A stretch of DNA of 64,000 nt, from assembly GCF_011043545.1 (NCBI RefSeq), contig NZ_JAAKGP010000002.1:248001-312000 (forward strand), given 5' to 3'. A program made the translations under genes and the position numbers. Below, piece by piece: positions 15,731 to 24,360 of this stretch. Position 1 is the stretch's first letter, and each line of letters starts with the position of its first letter. Source of the stretch: Rhodobacter sp. SGA-6-6 (lineage in GTDB: Bacteria > Pseudomonadota > Alphaproteobacteria > Rhodobacterales > Rhodobacteraceae). Below the pieces are notes generated by a model. It searched no databases. It worked only from the letters and a program-made list of their open reading frames with translations, and had not been told where the DNA came from.

Positions 15731-17740
15731 TTACGCCGCGTCCAACAGGCCCCGGCCCTTCAGCAGCGCCTCCACCCCCGGCATCCGGCCGCGGAACTTC
15801 AGATACAGCGCCTCGGCCTCCTCGGACCCGCCGGCCGAGAGGATGAAGCGCTCCAGTTTCTCGGCGGTGGCGGGGTCGAAGGGGTCGCCGGTCTCCTCGA
15901 AGGCGGCGAAGGCGTCGGCGTCCATCACCTCGGACCACATGTAGCTGTAATATCCGGCGGAATAGCCGTCGCCCGAGAACACATGGGCGAAATGCGGCGT
16001 GGCATGGCGCATCCTTATCGCCCGCGGCATCCCCATCGCCTCCAGCACCTCGGCCTGTTTCTGCATCGGATCGGCCGGCGGCGGGCCGCTGTGGAACTCC
16101 AGGTCCACCATGGCGGAGGCGACGAATTCCACCGTGGCAAAGCCCTGATCGTAAGTCCCGGCATCCAGAAGCCGCTTCAGCAGGTCCGCCGGCATCGGCT
16201 CCCCGGTCCGGTAGTGCTTCGCATGGGCCTCCAGCACCGCCGGCACCTCCAGCCAATGCTCGTAGAGCTGGCTCGGCAGCTCCACGAAATCGCGGGCGAC
16301 CGAGGTGCCGGAGATGAAGCCATAGGTCACGTCCGACAGCATCTGGTGCAGCGCATGGCCGAATTCGTGGAACAGCGTGCGGGCGTCGTCGTAGGACAGC
16401 AGGCAGGGATCGCCCTTGGCGAAGTTGCAGACATTCACCACGATGGGCCGCTGGTCGCCGCCCAGCCTGCGCTGCGACCGCATCGCCGAACACCAGGCGC
16501 CCGAGCGTTTCGATCCCCGCGCGAAATAATCGCCCAGGAAGACCGCGACGTGTTCACCGCGCCGGGTGACCTCCCAGCCCCGCACATCCGGGTGGTAGAA
16601 CGGGCCTTCGATCTGCCGGAACTCCAGCCCGAACAGCCGATGCGCGCAGTCGAACATCGCCCCCAGCATGGCGTCGAGCGAGAGGTAGGGCTTCAGCGCC
16701 GCCTCGTCGAGGTCATGCTCGGCCTTGCGCCGCTTCTCGGAATAGTAGCGCCAGTCCCAAGGCTCCAGCGGCGCAGGCAGGCCGTCGGCGCGCAGCATCG
16801 CCTCCAGCACCGCGGCATCCTCCAGCGCCTTGGCCCGGGCCGGCTGCCAGACCCGCATCAGCAGGTCGCGCACCGCCGCAGGAGTCTTCGCCATCTCCGG
16901 CTCCAGCTTGAAGCTGGCGAAATCAGCATAGCCGAGAAGCGCCGCCCGCTCCGCCCGCAGCGCCAGAATCTCGGCGGCGATGGCCCGGTTGTCGGTCTCG
17001 CCGCCGTTCGCCCCCCGCGCCACCCAGGCCTCATAGGCCTTCTGCCGCAAGGCCCGGCGGGGCGAAAACTGCAGGAAGGGCACGATCAGGCTGCGGTTCA
17101 GCGTCACCACCGGACCGAGGCCGCGCTCGGCCCCCGCCGCCCGCGCCGCCTCGACCACGAAGCCCGGCAGGCCCTCCAGATCGGCCTCGGCCAGTTCCAT
17201 GAACCAGCTGCGCTCGTCCGCCAGCAGGTTCTGGGAAAACCGCGTCCCCAGCACGGCGAGCCGCGCCTTCACCGCCGTCAGCCGTTCCGCCGCCGCGCCC
17301 TCCAGCGCCGCGCCCGAGCGCAGGAACATCCGCCGATACAGTTCCAGCACCCGCAACTGCTCCGCCGTCAGCCCCAGCCCCTCGCGCCCCTGCCAAAGCG
17401 CCTCGATCTTTGCCCAGAGCGCCTTGTTGTTGGTGATCTCGCTGGAAAACGCGCTCATCTTCGGCGCCAGATCGCGCTGCAAGGCCTCGCGCGCGTCGTT
17501 GGAATCCGCCCCGGCGAGATTGTAGAAGACCCCCGCCACCCGGTCGAGATCAGCCTCCGCCAGTTCCAGCCCTTCGATCACCCCGGCGAAATCCGCCGCC
17601 TCCCCCTCTGCGATCCCGGCAACCGCTGCCCGGGCGCGTGACAAAGCCTCGTCGAAGGCCGGCGCGAAATCCTCGTCGCGAATCGACGCAAAGGGCGGCA
17701 GGCCGAAGGGCGTGTCCCATTTCTCCAGCAATATGTTCAT
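15731..17740 (-). CDS. dcp: M3-family oligopeptidase / peptidyl-dipeptidase
   Basis: 669 aa zinc metallopeptidase, near the 670-680 usual for Dcp and oligopeptidase A. The zinc motif HEFGHALHQ lies around residues 458-466 and is followed by the M3-typical VARDFVELPSQLYEHW. It degrades short peptides in the cytoplasm (or periplasm for some Dcp), but no signal peptide is seen, so cytoplasm is likely. The start at 17740 (MNILLEKWD) has AAGGAG eight bases upstream; an upstream ATG at 17770 lies inside a repeat element and lacks a ribosome site. Whether it is Dcp or PrlC is not certain. Confidence 0.88.
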   Translation of the reverse strand: MNILLEKWDTPFGLPPFASIRDEDFAPAFDEALSRARAAVAGIAEGEAADFAGVIEGLELAEADLDRVAGVFYNLAGADSNDAREALQRDLAPKMSAFSSEITNNKALWAKIEALWQGREGLGLTAEQLRVLELYRRMFLRSGAALEGAAAERLTAVKARLAVLGTRFSQNLLADERSWFMELAEADLEGLPGFVVEAARAAGAERGLGPVVTLNRSLIVPFLQFSPRRALRQKAYEAWVARGANGGETDNRAIAAEILALRAERAALLGYADFASFKLEPEMAKTPAAVRDLLMRVWQPARAKALEDAAVLEAMLRADGLPAPLEPWDWRYYSEKRRKAEHDLDEAALKPYLSLDAMLGAMFDCAHRLFGLEFRQIEGPFYHPDVRGWEVTRRGEHVAVFLGDYFARGSKRSGAWCSAMRSQRRLGGDQRPIVVNVCNFAKGDPCLLSYDDARTLFHEFGHALHQMLSDVTYGFISGTSVARDFVELPSQLYEHWLEVPAVLEAHAKHYRTGEPMPADLLKRLLDAGTYDQGFATVEFVASAMVDLEFHSGPPPADPMQKQAEVLEAMGMPRAIRMRHATPHFAHVFSGDGYSAGYYSYMWSEVMDADAFAAFEETGDPFDPATAEKLERFILSAGGSEEAEALYLKFRGRMPGVEALLKGRGLLDAA

Positions 17741-17766
17741 CGCTATGTCTCCTTCGGAAAGGCCCT

Positions 17767-17856
17767 TCATCTTGGCCCAAATACTCCACGGGGTAGTCCA
17801 TTGGTTTCGCCATCGGTTCGAGAAACCAATGGACTGGGGGGTGTGAAACCCCCGCT
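17767..17856. repeat. GGAGTATTT repeat element with a 13-bp hairpin
   Basis: Read on the minus strand after the permease stop: GGGGGTTTCACACCCCC, then a perfect 13-bp stem (arms 17796-17808 and 17822-17834, GTCCATTGGTTTC/GAAACCAATGGAC), then CCCCGTGGAGTATTTGGG and CCAAGATGAA. The hairpin is a likely terminator for the amino-acid permease. The same G-hairpin and GTGGAGTATTT motif occur at 50.24-50.29 kb, without the inserted hairpin. Confidence 0.6.
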
Positions 17857-17858
17857 GC

Positions 17859-18662
17859 CTACGCCTCCCGCCCGCGCGTCCGCATCCTGGCCTCGAACCG
17901 GCGCAAGAGCAGCGACAGGCCGATGGTCATCACCAGATAGATCAGCGCCGCCACGTTGTAGGTCTCGAAATAGCGGAAGTTCCCCGCCGCCGTCACCTTC
18001 GCCAGCTGCGCCACGTCGCCGATCCCCAGCACGGCGACCAAGGAGCTGTCCTTCACCATCGCCACGAAATCGTTGCCGAGCGGCGGCAGGATCATGCGGA
18101 AGGCCTGCGGAAAGACGATGTGGCGAAAGCGCTGCCAACCGTTCAGGCCAAGGGCCATCGCCGCCTCCACCTGGCCCTTGTCCACCGCCTGCAACCCGGC
18201 CCGGAAAATCTCGGCCAGGAAGGCGGAATAGGCCAGCATCAAGGCCAGCACCGCCCGCCACAGCAGCGGCACATCGCGGGTCCGCAGCACGGGCTCTCCC
18301 CCGAAGGCGGTCGCCACCCAGTTCGCCGCCTGCACCAGCCCCGGCACCAGCACGAAGGCGACGTAGAGCAGCAGCACCAGGATCGGCACCCCCCGCATCA
18401 TCTCGATATAGAGCCGGGCGATCTGGCGCAGCACCACATGCCGCGACAGCCCCATCACCGCCAGCCCGAGCCCGATCAGGCAGGCGCCGAGATAGGCGAA
18501 GACCGAGACGCCGATGGTGATCCAGACCCCCTTGCCCAGGGTCCGCAGCGCCGCACGGTAGGTCTCGTCCGACAGCATCTCCCACAACAGCCAGAGGCCG
18601 GTGACCGCAAGGATCGCCAGCCACCAGGGAAAATCCTTTTCGGGCTTCGGGTTCGGCGTCAT
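17859..18662 (-). CDS. Amino-acid ABC transporter permease
   Basis: 267 aa, HisM/GlnP family of polar amino-acid importers. It shows about five membrane segments, the N-terminal GVWITIGVSVFAYLGA region, and the EAA motif ATPase-contact loop (EAAMALGLNGWQRFRHIVFPQAFR). It follows the binding-protein gene by 43 bp on the same strand, so they are co-transcribed. Neither a second permease nor an ATP-binding gene is adjacent, so the ATPase must be shared or encoded elsewhere. Confidence 0.9.
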   Translation of the reverse strand: MTPNPKPEKDFPWWLAILAVTGLWLLWEMLSDETYRAALRTLGKGVWITIGVSVFAYLGACLIGLGLAVMGLSRHVVLRQIARLYIEMMRGVPILVLLLYVAFVLVPGLVQAANWVATAFGGEPVLRTRDVPLLWRAVLALMLAYSAFLAEIFRAGLQAVDKGQVEAAMALGLNGWQRFRHIVFPQAFRMILPPLGNDFVAMVKDSSLVAVLGIGDVAQLAKVTAAGNFRYFETYNVAALIYLVMTIGLSLLLRRFEARMRTRGREA

Positions 18663-18705
18663 CGGACCGGCCCCGGGGGTTCAGGTCGCCCCGGGGCCCG
18701 CGGGC

Positions 18706-19494
18706 TCATTCGCCCATCTTGTAGTCGACGAACCACTTCTGGTTCAGCGCATCCAGGGTGCCGTCCGCCTTCATGCTGGCGATGGCGGCATTGACCGGCG
18801 CCACCAGCTCCGACCCTTTCGGGAAGATGAAGCCGAAATCCTCGGCCGCCAGCGGCGCGCCGATGATCTTCAGCGTGCCGTTCGAGGCGCCGACATAGCC
18901 GTTGGCCGCGGTGGAATCCGACAGCGTCAGGTCCACGTCGCCGGTCTTCAGCGCCTCCAGCCCGGCGCCGAAGGTCTCGAACTTGATGATGCGGGAGTTC
19001 TCCTCGTTGCCGTCCAGGATCTCGTAGACCGCGGCATAGAAGGGCGAGGTGCCGGGCTGCGCCGAAACCAGCAGGTTCGGGTCGGCGGCGAAGCCGGCGG
19101 CGTCGGTGAAGCGGGTCTCGTCCGCCCGCACGATCATCAGCATTTCCGAGCGCATGTAGGCGTCGGAGAAGTCCACCTTCTCCTTGCGCTCGTCGTTGAT
19201 GGTGATGCCGGTCATGCCAAGGTCGTACTGGCCTTCCGCCACCGCGGGGATCATCGCGTCCCAGCTGGTGTTCTCGTATTTCACCGTGGCGTTCAGCCGC
19301 TTGGCGATCTCGGCCATGGCGTCGTATTCCCAGCCGACGGCGTTGCCGTCCTTGTCCAGGAACTGCAGCGGCGGATAGGCATTCTCGGTCACCACGGTGA
19401 TCTCCTGGCCGCCGAGGTCCGGCAGGTCCTGGGCGAAGGTGGCCGTGGCGGCGAAGGACAGCGCGAGCGCGCCGAGGGCAGCGGTCAGTTTCAT
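18706..19494 (-). CDS. Amino-acid ABC transporter substrate-binding protein
   Basis: 262 aa, SBP family 3. A Sec signal peptide (about residues 1-21, ending ATFA) precedes the mature protein. Typical features: [29 protein letters not shown], and [21 protein letters not shown], where the Arg and Asp of the family bind the amino-acid carboxyl and amino groups. Ligand specificity not assignable. First gene of a two-gene operon with the permease. Confidence 0.9.
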   Translation of the reverse strand: MKLTAALGALALSFAATATFAQDLPDLGGQEITVVTENAYPPLQFLDKDGNAVGWEYDAMAEIAKRLNATVKYENTSWDAMIPAVAEGQYDLGMTGITINDERKEKVDFSDAYMRSEMLMIVRADETRFTDAAGFAADPNLLVSAQPGTSPFYAAVYEILDGNEENSRIIKFETFGAGLEALKTGDVDLTLSDSTAANGYVGASNGTLKIIGAPLAAEDFGFIFPKGSELVAPVNAAIASMKADGTLDALNQKWFVDYKMGE

Positions 19495-19658
19495 GGGTCA
19501 GGCTCCCGTCAGGTTCCGCGCGACTATGGGCAAGGCCGGGGCGGCTTGCAAGCGGCCGCCCGCCTGTGCATCTGCGCACCATCCCCCGCCGGTGCTGCCG
19601 GATTGCGCGGCGGCCCCGCCGGCCCCATCCTTGGCGCAGCAGCAAAGGAGAAGCGGCG

Positions 19659-20453
19659 ATGCCCCGGATGCCCAGCTATTTCATCAGCCACGGCGGCGGC
19701 CCCTGGCCCTGGATGCCCGACTGGCGGGCGATGTTCGCCAATCTGGAGGCCAGCTTCGTGCAGATGGTCAAGGACCTGCCCGAGCGCCCGAAGGCGATCC
19801 TGATGATCTCGGGCCATTGGGAGGACGACAGTTTCGCCGTCATGTCCTCGGCCTGTCCGCCGATGGTCTACGACTACCACGGTTTCCCGCCGCACACCTT
19901 CCAGATCACCTATCCCGCCCCCGGCGCGCCCGATCTGGCGCAGCGCGCCGCTGACCTGATCCGCGCCGCAGGCCTGCCCGCCCGGCTGGATGACCGGCAG
20001 GGCTACGACCACGGCTGCTTCGTCCCCGCCTTCGTCATGTATCCCGACGCCTCGATGCCGCTGTTCCAGGTCTCGCTCCGCCGCGGCTATAGCCCCAAGG
20101 AGCATTTCGCCCTCGGCCGTGCGCTGGCGCCCTTGCGCGACGAAGGCGTGCTGATCCTCGGCTCCGGCCTTTCCTACCACAACCTGCGGCTCTTCGGCCC
20201 GCAGGCCAAGGTCCCGTCCGAGGCTTTCGACGCCTGGCTGGCCGAGACCCTGGCCCTGCCCGCCGCCGAACGGACCGAGCGGCTGATCCGCTGGGAAGAA
20301 GCTCCCTATGCCCGGGTCTGCCACAAGGAGGAGGATCACCTCGTCCCTCTCTTCGCCGCCCTCGGCGCGGCGGAAGCGGAGCCCGCGACCATGGTCTACC
20401 ACGACAAGGACCTGTTCGGCGGCGTCACCGCATCGAGCTACCGCTTCGGCTGA
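19659..20453 (+). CDS. DODA-type extradiol aromatic ring-opening dioxygenase
   Basis: 264 aa, LigB/4,5-DOPA-dioxygenase-like. The metal-site residues are visible: FISHGGGPWPW near the N-terminus, ISGHWE, YDYHGFP, QGYDHGCFVP and GSGLSYHNLR. Related proteins cleave catechols or act on poorly defined substrates (YgiD). ATG at 19659 follows AAGGAG. The promoter region up to the divergent amino-acid binding protein is short (164 bp). Convergent with the MepA-like gene, separated by a palindromic terminator. No other aromatic-degradation gene is nearby, so the substrate is unknown. Confidence 0.85.
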   Translation: MPRMPSYFISHGGGPWPWMPDWRAMFANLEASFVQMVKDLPERPKAILMISGHWEDDSFAVMSSACPPMVYDYHGFPPHTFQITYPAPGAPDLAQRAADLIRAAGLPARLDDRQGYDHGCFVPAFVMYPDASMPLFQVSLRRGYSPKEHFALGRALAPLRDEGVLILGSGLSYHNLRLFGPQAKVPSEAFDAWLAETLALPAAERTERLIRWEEAPYARVCHKEEDHLVPLFAALGAAEAEPATMVYHDKDLFGGVTASSYRFG

Positions 20454-20459
20454 AGCGCC

Positions 20460-20480
20460 CGATTTTTCGCCGGAAAATCG
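20460..20480. terminator. Palindromic terminator-like hairpin, copy of the 15.7-kb unit
   Basis: CGATTTTTCGCCGGAAAATCG forms a 9-bp stem including one G-T pair. With its flanks (CGCCC before, TGTCC after) it matches the unit at 15.70 kb in nearly all positions. It sits between the convergent dioxygenase and MepA-like genes and should stop transcription from both sides. Confidence 0.65.
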
Positions 20481-20490
20481 TGTCCCCGCC

Positions 20491-21234
20491 TCACAGCTGG
20501 ACATGGATATGGTCGTCGTGCCGCGCCGCCCGGCAGCCCTGGAAGCGCAGCTTGCCGCCCGACACCCCCAGGCGGGCGGCCAGCGGCGGCTCCAGGAACA
20601 CCTTGCCCACCCGCGTGTCGGACAACAGCGCCCGCAGCAGCGCCGCGGTGCGTTCCGGCTCCAACTCCAGCCCGGCCATCGCCGGCCGCAGCCAGCGCAT
20701 CTCCCAGCGGAAGGTGGGGAAGGCGGGCGGGCAGGTCTCCTCCCCCGCCCGCTCGAAGGCGAAGTAGCCGATGGGCGACTTCGTCCGACCCACCGCATAG
20801 CCGCGCTCGTCGGCATAGAAGAAGGCGAAGTCCAGCTTGTCGCCGTCGCCGTGGCTCAGGTGCGGGATCATCGGGAAGCCGGACAGGAAGGGGAAATTGC
20901 CGTCCAGCGCCAGCGTCACCGTGCCCGGGTGGTCCCGCGCCACCCGCTCGGCGGCCCGCTGCGCCACCTCCCGCAGCTCGGGGCTGACGAAGTTGCGCAG
21001 GGTGACGCAGTAGAAGGCCGACTGCATCCGCAGCGGCCCGCCCCGGCAGGGGATCGGCTCCCGGCCCAATTGCGGCGCGGCCAGCTGCGCCACGGCCCAG
21101 AGCAGCCCGTAGGCCAACAGGAACGCCGCCCACCGCCGGCGCCGGAAAGCCAGCGCCACAACCCAGGCGATACCGCCCAGCTGGGTGATCGCCGTCAGGG
21201 TCAGGACGGCCGCCCCGTGTAGCACAAATCGCAC
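20491..21234 (-). CDS. Membrane-anchored protein with MepA/LAS-type metallopeptidase motifs
   Basis: 247 aa from a GTG at 21234, chosen because GAGGG lies six bases upstream; a longer GTG start at 21288 lacks a ribosome site. Two membrane segments are at residues ~5-30 and ~35-52. The rest would be periplasmic. His128 and Asp135 form H-x6-D in LSHGDGDKLDF, and the C-terminus RHDDHIHVQL carries H242-x-H244. This spacing and the terminal DHIHV resemble the zinc ligands of LAS peptidases such as the murein endopeptidase MepA (M74). Overall similarity to MepA otherwise seems weak, so peptidoglycan hydrolysis is a hypothesis. Confidence 0.6.
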   Translation of the reverse strand: MRFVLHGAAVLTLTAITQLGGIAWVVALAFRRRRWAAFLLAYGLLWAVAQLAAPQLGREPIPCRGGPLRMQSAFYCVTLRNFVSPELREVAQRAAERVARDHPGTVTLALDGNFPFLSGFPMIPHLSHGDGDKLDFAFFYADERGYAVGRTKSPIGYFAFERAGEETCPPAFPTFRWEMRWLRPAMAGLELEPERTAALLRALLSDTRVGKVFLEPPLAARLGVSGGKLRFQGCRAARHDDHIHVQL

Positions 21235-21299
21235 CAGAAACCCTCTTCCCAGGCCGGTCTTCCGCCTCCACTCTGTCACCGACAGCACCGGAGACGCAA

Positions 21300-22811
21300 A
21301 TGGCCCGTTCCCTCCTTGCCCCCGCCGTCCTTGCCCTGCTCGCTACCCCCGCCCTTGCCGAGGGTGAGGTGGACCTGCGGATCATGTCCTTCAACATCTG
21401 GTATGGCGGGGTGCAGGTCAGCCAGCCGCAGCTGATCGAAGTCATCCGCGCGGCCGATGCCGACATCGTCAGCCTGCAGGAACCCGACGGCCAGACCGCG
21501 GCCATCGCCGCCGCCGCGGGCTACCCCTACGTCGACCTGCGCCGCCACATCATCAGCCGGGTTCCGCTGTTCGACCCCAAGCTGGGCGAGCGGACCGAGG
21601 AAGGCCAGGCCCCCTATCCCCTCGCCGGGCTGGACGCCGATGCGCCGCATGTCTGGGCCATGGTCGCGCCCGGGCAGGTGATCGCGCTCGGCAACCTGCA
21701 CCTGTCCTCCGACCCCTACGGCCCCGACCTGCTGCGCGACGGCGCCACGCCCGAGGAGGTGCTGGCGGCGGAAAACGAGGTCCGGCTGGCCGAGATCGAC
21801 GCCTATGCCGCGGGGATGGAGCCGCTGGTCGCCAAGGGCATCCCGGTCGTCGTCACCGGCGATTTCAACAGCCCCTCGCATCTGGACTGGACCGAGACCG
21901 CCAAGGGATCGCGCCCGCAGCAAAGCATCGCCCTGCCCTGGCCGGTGACGCAGAGGATGGAGACCGCAGGCTTCGCCGACGCCTTCCGCACCGCCCACCC
22001 GGACCCGGTGGCGCGGCCCGGGATCAGCTATTCTCCCGGCTTCCCCTGGCCCCTGCAGGTGGAGGGCGAAAGCCTGGACCGCATCGACTACATCTTCGCC
22101 GCCAATGCCGAGGTCCGCGGGGCCGAGCTCTGGGGCGAGCCCGGCAACCCGGACGTAGACCGCGGCTTCGCGCCCTGGCCCTCGGACCACCGCGCCGTCA
22201 TCGCCGACCTGACCGTCACCCCCGCCCCGGCCCCCGCCCTCCTGGCGGTGGAGCCGCGGCTGGTGCCGGAAGGCGGCACCTTCCTCGTCCGCGGCTATCT
22301 GCCCGGCGATGCCACCTGGGGCGTCCGCATCGTGCCGCGCGGGGGCGATCCTGCGGCAGAAACCGTCACTTCGGTCGAGGGGCTGACGCCGTCCTGGAAC
22401 CGCGCCTTCCGCCTCTCTACCCTCGGCCTGACGCCCGGCCCCTGGGACGCGGTGCTGATCGGCGAGGCCGGGACGGAACAGGCCCGCATCCGGTTTTCGG
22501 TGATAGGCCACGACGGCAAGCCGACGCTTTCCACCGCCAGCCCCACGGTCAAGGCGGGCGAATCCGTCACCGTCAGCTGGACCGGCGCGCCGGGGCTGAA
22601 ATACGACTGGATCGGCGTCTTCGCGGCGGGGGACCCGAATGTCTACAACTACCTCGCCTTCGCCTATACCGGCGCGGTGCTGGACGGCAGCATGACGCTG
22701 ACGCCGGACCTCTACTACGACACGCTGGCGCCCGGCGACTATCTGCTGCGGCTGATGGCCGACGATCACTATGTCGTCCTGGCCGAGACTCCCTTCACGG
22801 TGACGGAATAG
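21300..22811 (+). CDS. Secreted endonuclease/exonuclease/phosphatase-family protein
   Basis: 503 aa. Signal peptide about residues 1-20 (ending ALA-EGE). Residues ~25-305 are an EEP fold: MSFNIWYGG (Asn), VSLQEPDGQ (metal Glu), VVTGDFNSPSH (Asp/Asn) and PSDHRAVIADL (catalytic His), all intact. Residues ~310-503 form two beta-rich, Ig-like regions (RLVPEGGTFLVRGY; VKAGESVTVSWTG). It probably hydrolyses a phosphodiester or phosphomonoester outside the cytoplasm; the substrate is unknown. It overlaps the convergent moeB gene by 17 bp. Confidence 0.83.
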   Translation: MARSLLAPAVLALLATPALAEGEVDLRIMSFNIWYGGVQVSQPQLIEVIRAADADIVSLQEPDGQTAAIAAAAGYPYVDLRRHIISRVPLFDPKLGERTEEGQAPYPLAGLDADAPHVWAMVAPGQVIALGNLHLSSDPYGPDLLRDGATPEEVLAAENEVRLAEIDAYAAGMEPLVAKGIPVVVTGDFNSPSHLDWTETAKGSRPQQSIALPWPVTQRMETAGFADAFRTAHPDPVARPGISYSPGFPWPLQVEGESLDRIDYIFAANAEVRGAELWGEPGNPDVDRGFAPWPSDHRAVIADLTVTPAPAPALLAVEPRLVPEGGTFLVRGYLPGDATWGVRIVPRGGDPAAETVTSVEGLTPSWNRAFRLSTLGLTPGPWDAVLIGEAGTEQARIRFSVIGHDGKPTLSTASPTVKAGESVTVSWTGAPGLKYDWIGVFAAGDPNVYNYLAFAYTGAVLDGSMTLTPDLYYDTLAPGDYLLRLMADDHYVVLAETPFTVTE

Positions 22812-23826
22812 CGCCGCACACCGGGCAATCCGGTCGCCGCTTCACGCCGATGACCCGGGTCTCGGCGTAAAGCGCATCGTGGATCATCAGCCTTCCCCGC
22901 AGCGGCTCCCCCGCGCCGGTGATCAGCTTCACCGCCTCCGCCGCCATCATCGCGCCGATGATGCCGGGCAGGGGCGAGGCCACGCCCGCCTCGGCGCAGG
23001 TCGGCACCAGCCCAGGGGCCGGCCGCTCGGGGAAGACGCAGGCCGAACAGGGCGCGCCGCGGGCCGGGTCCCAGACCGAAAGCTGCCCCTCCCATTGGGT
23101 GATCGCCCCCGCCACCAGCGGCTTGCCCGCCCTGACGCAGGCCAGGTTCACCAGGTCCCGGGTGTCGAAATTGTCGGTGCCGTCCAGCACCAGGTCATAC
23201 TCCGCCACCAGATCGGCGGCGATCCCCGCCTCCAGCCGCCGGTGATAGGGCCGCACCGCGACGAAGGGGTTCAGCGCCTTCATCGCCGCCTCGGCCGAGA
23301 ACACCTTCGGCATCCCGATCCGCGCGTCGCTGTGGATCACCTGCCGCTGCAGGTTCGAGGCCTCCACCACATCGGGGTCGATCACCCCGATGGTGCCCAC
23401 GCCGCTGGCCGCCAGATAGAGCAGCGCCGGCGAGCCGAGGCCGCCCGCGCCGACGACCAGCACCTTCGCCGCCTTCAGCCGCGCCTGCCCCGGCCCGCCG
23501 ATCTCGCGCAGGAAGATATGGCGGGCATAGCGGTTCAGTTCGGTCTCGGAGAACCCCGCAGCGGGGGCCGCGACGGCAGGAGGGGCCGCCCGCGCCTTCA
23601 CCGCGCGGAAGACGGTGGCGTAAAGCCAGACCAGCGCCGCCAGCAGGCCGAAGACCAGCCAAGCCCGGAAATCGCCGCCGACCAGCCCCTCGGCCCCGAT
23701 CCCCGGCGCATGGGCCAGCAGGATCGCCCCCCACCAGATGGCCGTCGCCGTCCAGAGCAGCCCGCGCCCGGCCCCGCGCCAGAGCCCGAAGCCCCAGATC
23801 GCCGCGAAGCCGAGGAGGCCGATCAT
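22795..23826 (-). CDS. moeB: Molybdopterin-synthase adenylyltransferase-like (ThiF/MoeB), with N-terminal membrane segments
   Basis: 343 aa. The first ~85 residues hold three hydrophobic stretches (from [14 protein letters not shown]), and the E1-like domain follows: [17 protein letters not shown] (ATP loop), [10 protein letters not shown] (Arg finger), [18 protein letters not shown] and CPVC (zinc cysteines) and [10 protein letters not shown] (catalytic Cys region). It adenylates the C-terminus of a ubiquitin-like sulfur carrier such as MoaD. No rhodanese domain. ATG overlaps the dut stop (ATGA). The membrane part is unusual compared with E. coli MoeB but I believe recurrent in this bacterial group. 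Confidence 0.86.
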   Translation of the reverse strand: MIGLLGFAAIWGFGLWRGAGRGLLWTATAIWWGAILLAHAPGIGAEGLVGGDFRAWLVFGLLAALVWLYATVFRAVKARAAPPAVAAPAAGFSETELNRYARHIFLREIGGPGQARLKAAKVLVVGAGGLGSPALLYLAASGVGTIGVIDPDVVEASNLQRQVIHSDARIGMPKVFSAEAAMKALNPFVAVRPYHRRLEAGIAADLVAEYDLVLDGTDNFDTRDLVNLACVRAGKPLVAGAITQWEGQLSVWDPARGAPCSACVFPERPAPGLVPTCAEAGVASPLPGIIGAMMAAEAVKLITGAGEPLRGRLMIHDALYAETRVIGVKRRPDCPVCGAIPSP

Positions 23827-24302
23827 CTGCCCGGCACCGAGAATCCGGTGGAGCCGAAGCCGCCCTCGCCCCGCTCGGTCGCATCCAGCGCCTCGACCAC
23901 CAAGAAGCCCGCCCGCACCACCGGCGCGATCACCGCCTGAGCCACCCGGTCGCCGTGGCGGATGGTGTAGGGCTCGGCACCGAGGTTGACCAGCGCCACG
24001 CCCAAGGGGCCACGATAGTCGGAATCGATGGTGCCGGGGGTGTTCGGCAGGGTGATGCCGTGCCTGGTCGCCAGCCCCGACCGCGGCCGGACCTGCATCT
24101 CGAACCCCTCGGGGATCGCCACCCGCAGCCCGGTCGGGCAGATAGCGCGCTGCATCGGCTGCAGCGTCAGGCCCCCGGCCCGGGTCCCGGGCGGGAAATT
24201 GGCGCAGATGTCGGCGCCCGCCGCGCCGGCGGTCTGGTAGGCGGGCAGCGGCAGGGACGGGTCGGCCCAGTCCTCGCGCAGGATGCGGACGACCGGGGTC
24301 AT
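23823..24302 (-). CDS. dut: dUTP diphosphatase
   Basis: 159 aa trimeric dUTPase, hydrolysing dUTP to dUMP. Motifs in order: [10 protein letters not shown] (motif 1), [11 protein letters not shown] (2), [13 protein letters not shown] (3, with catalytic Asp), GDRVAQAVI (4) and [11 protein letters not shown] (5, P-loop-like). Start taken at ATG 24302 by family length; a TTG at 24338 with GGAAGA upstream would add 12 residues. Lies in the operon coaBC-dut-moeB, separated from coaBC by 58 bp carrying two hairpins. Confidence 0.93.
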   Translation of the reverse strand: MTPVVRILREDWADPSLPLPAYQTAGAAGADICANFPPGTRAGGLTLQPMQRAICPTGLRVAIPEGFEMQVRPRSGLATRHGITLPNTPGTIDSDYRGPLGVALVNLGAEPYTIRHGDRVAQAVIAPVVRAGFLVVEALDATERGEGGFGSTGFSVPGR

Positions 24303-24312
24303 CGGGCAACCG

Positions 24313-24357
24313 GCAGGAATTTTGGAAAATTCCTGCAAAAATCTTCCAGGATTTTTG
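24313..24357. terminator. Two adjacent hairpins between coaBC and dut
   Basis: GCAGGAATTTT-GG-AAAATTCCTGC (24313-24336) is a perfect 11-bp stem, followed by CAAAAATC-TTCCAG-GATTTTTG (24336-24357), an 8-bp stem. They share one base and their arms resemble each other, so alternative pairings are possible. Located just after the coaBC stop on the minus strand and before the dut start; likely a terminator or attenuator in the operon. Confidence 0.5.
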
Positions 24358-24360
24358 CCC

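Noticed and set aside
17741-17770. Upstream start for the M3 peptidase at 17770
   Set aside because: That ATG is part of the GGAGTATTT repeat and has no ribosome site; ATG 17740 has AAGGAG.
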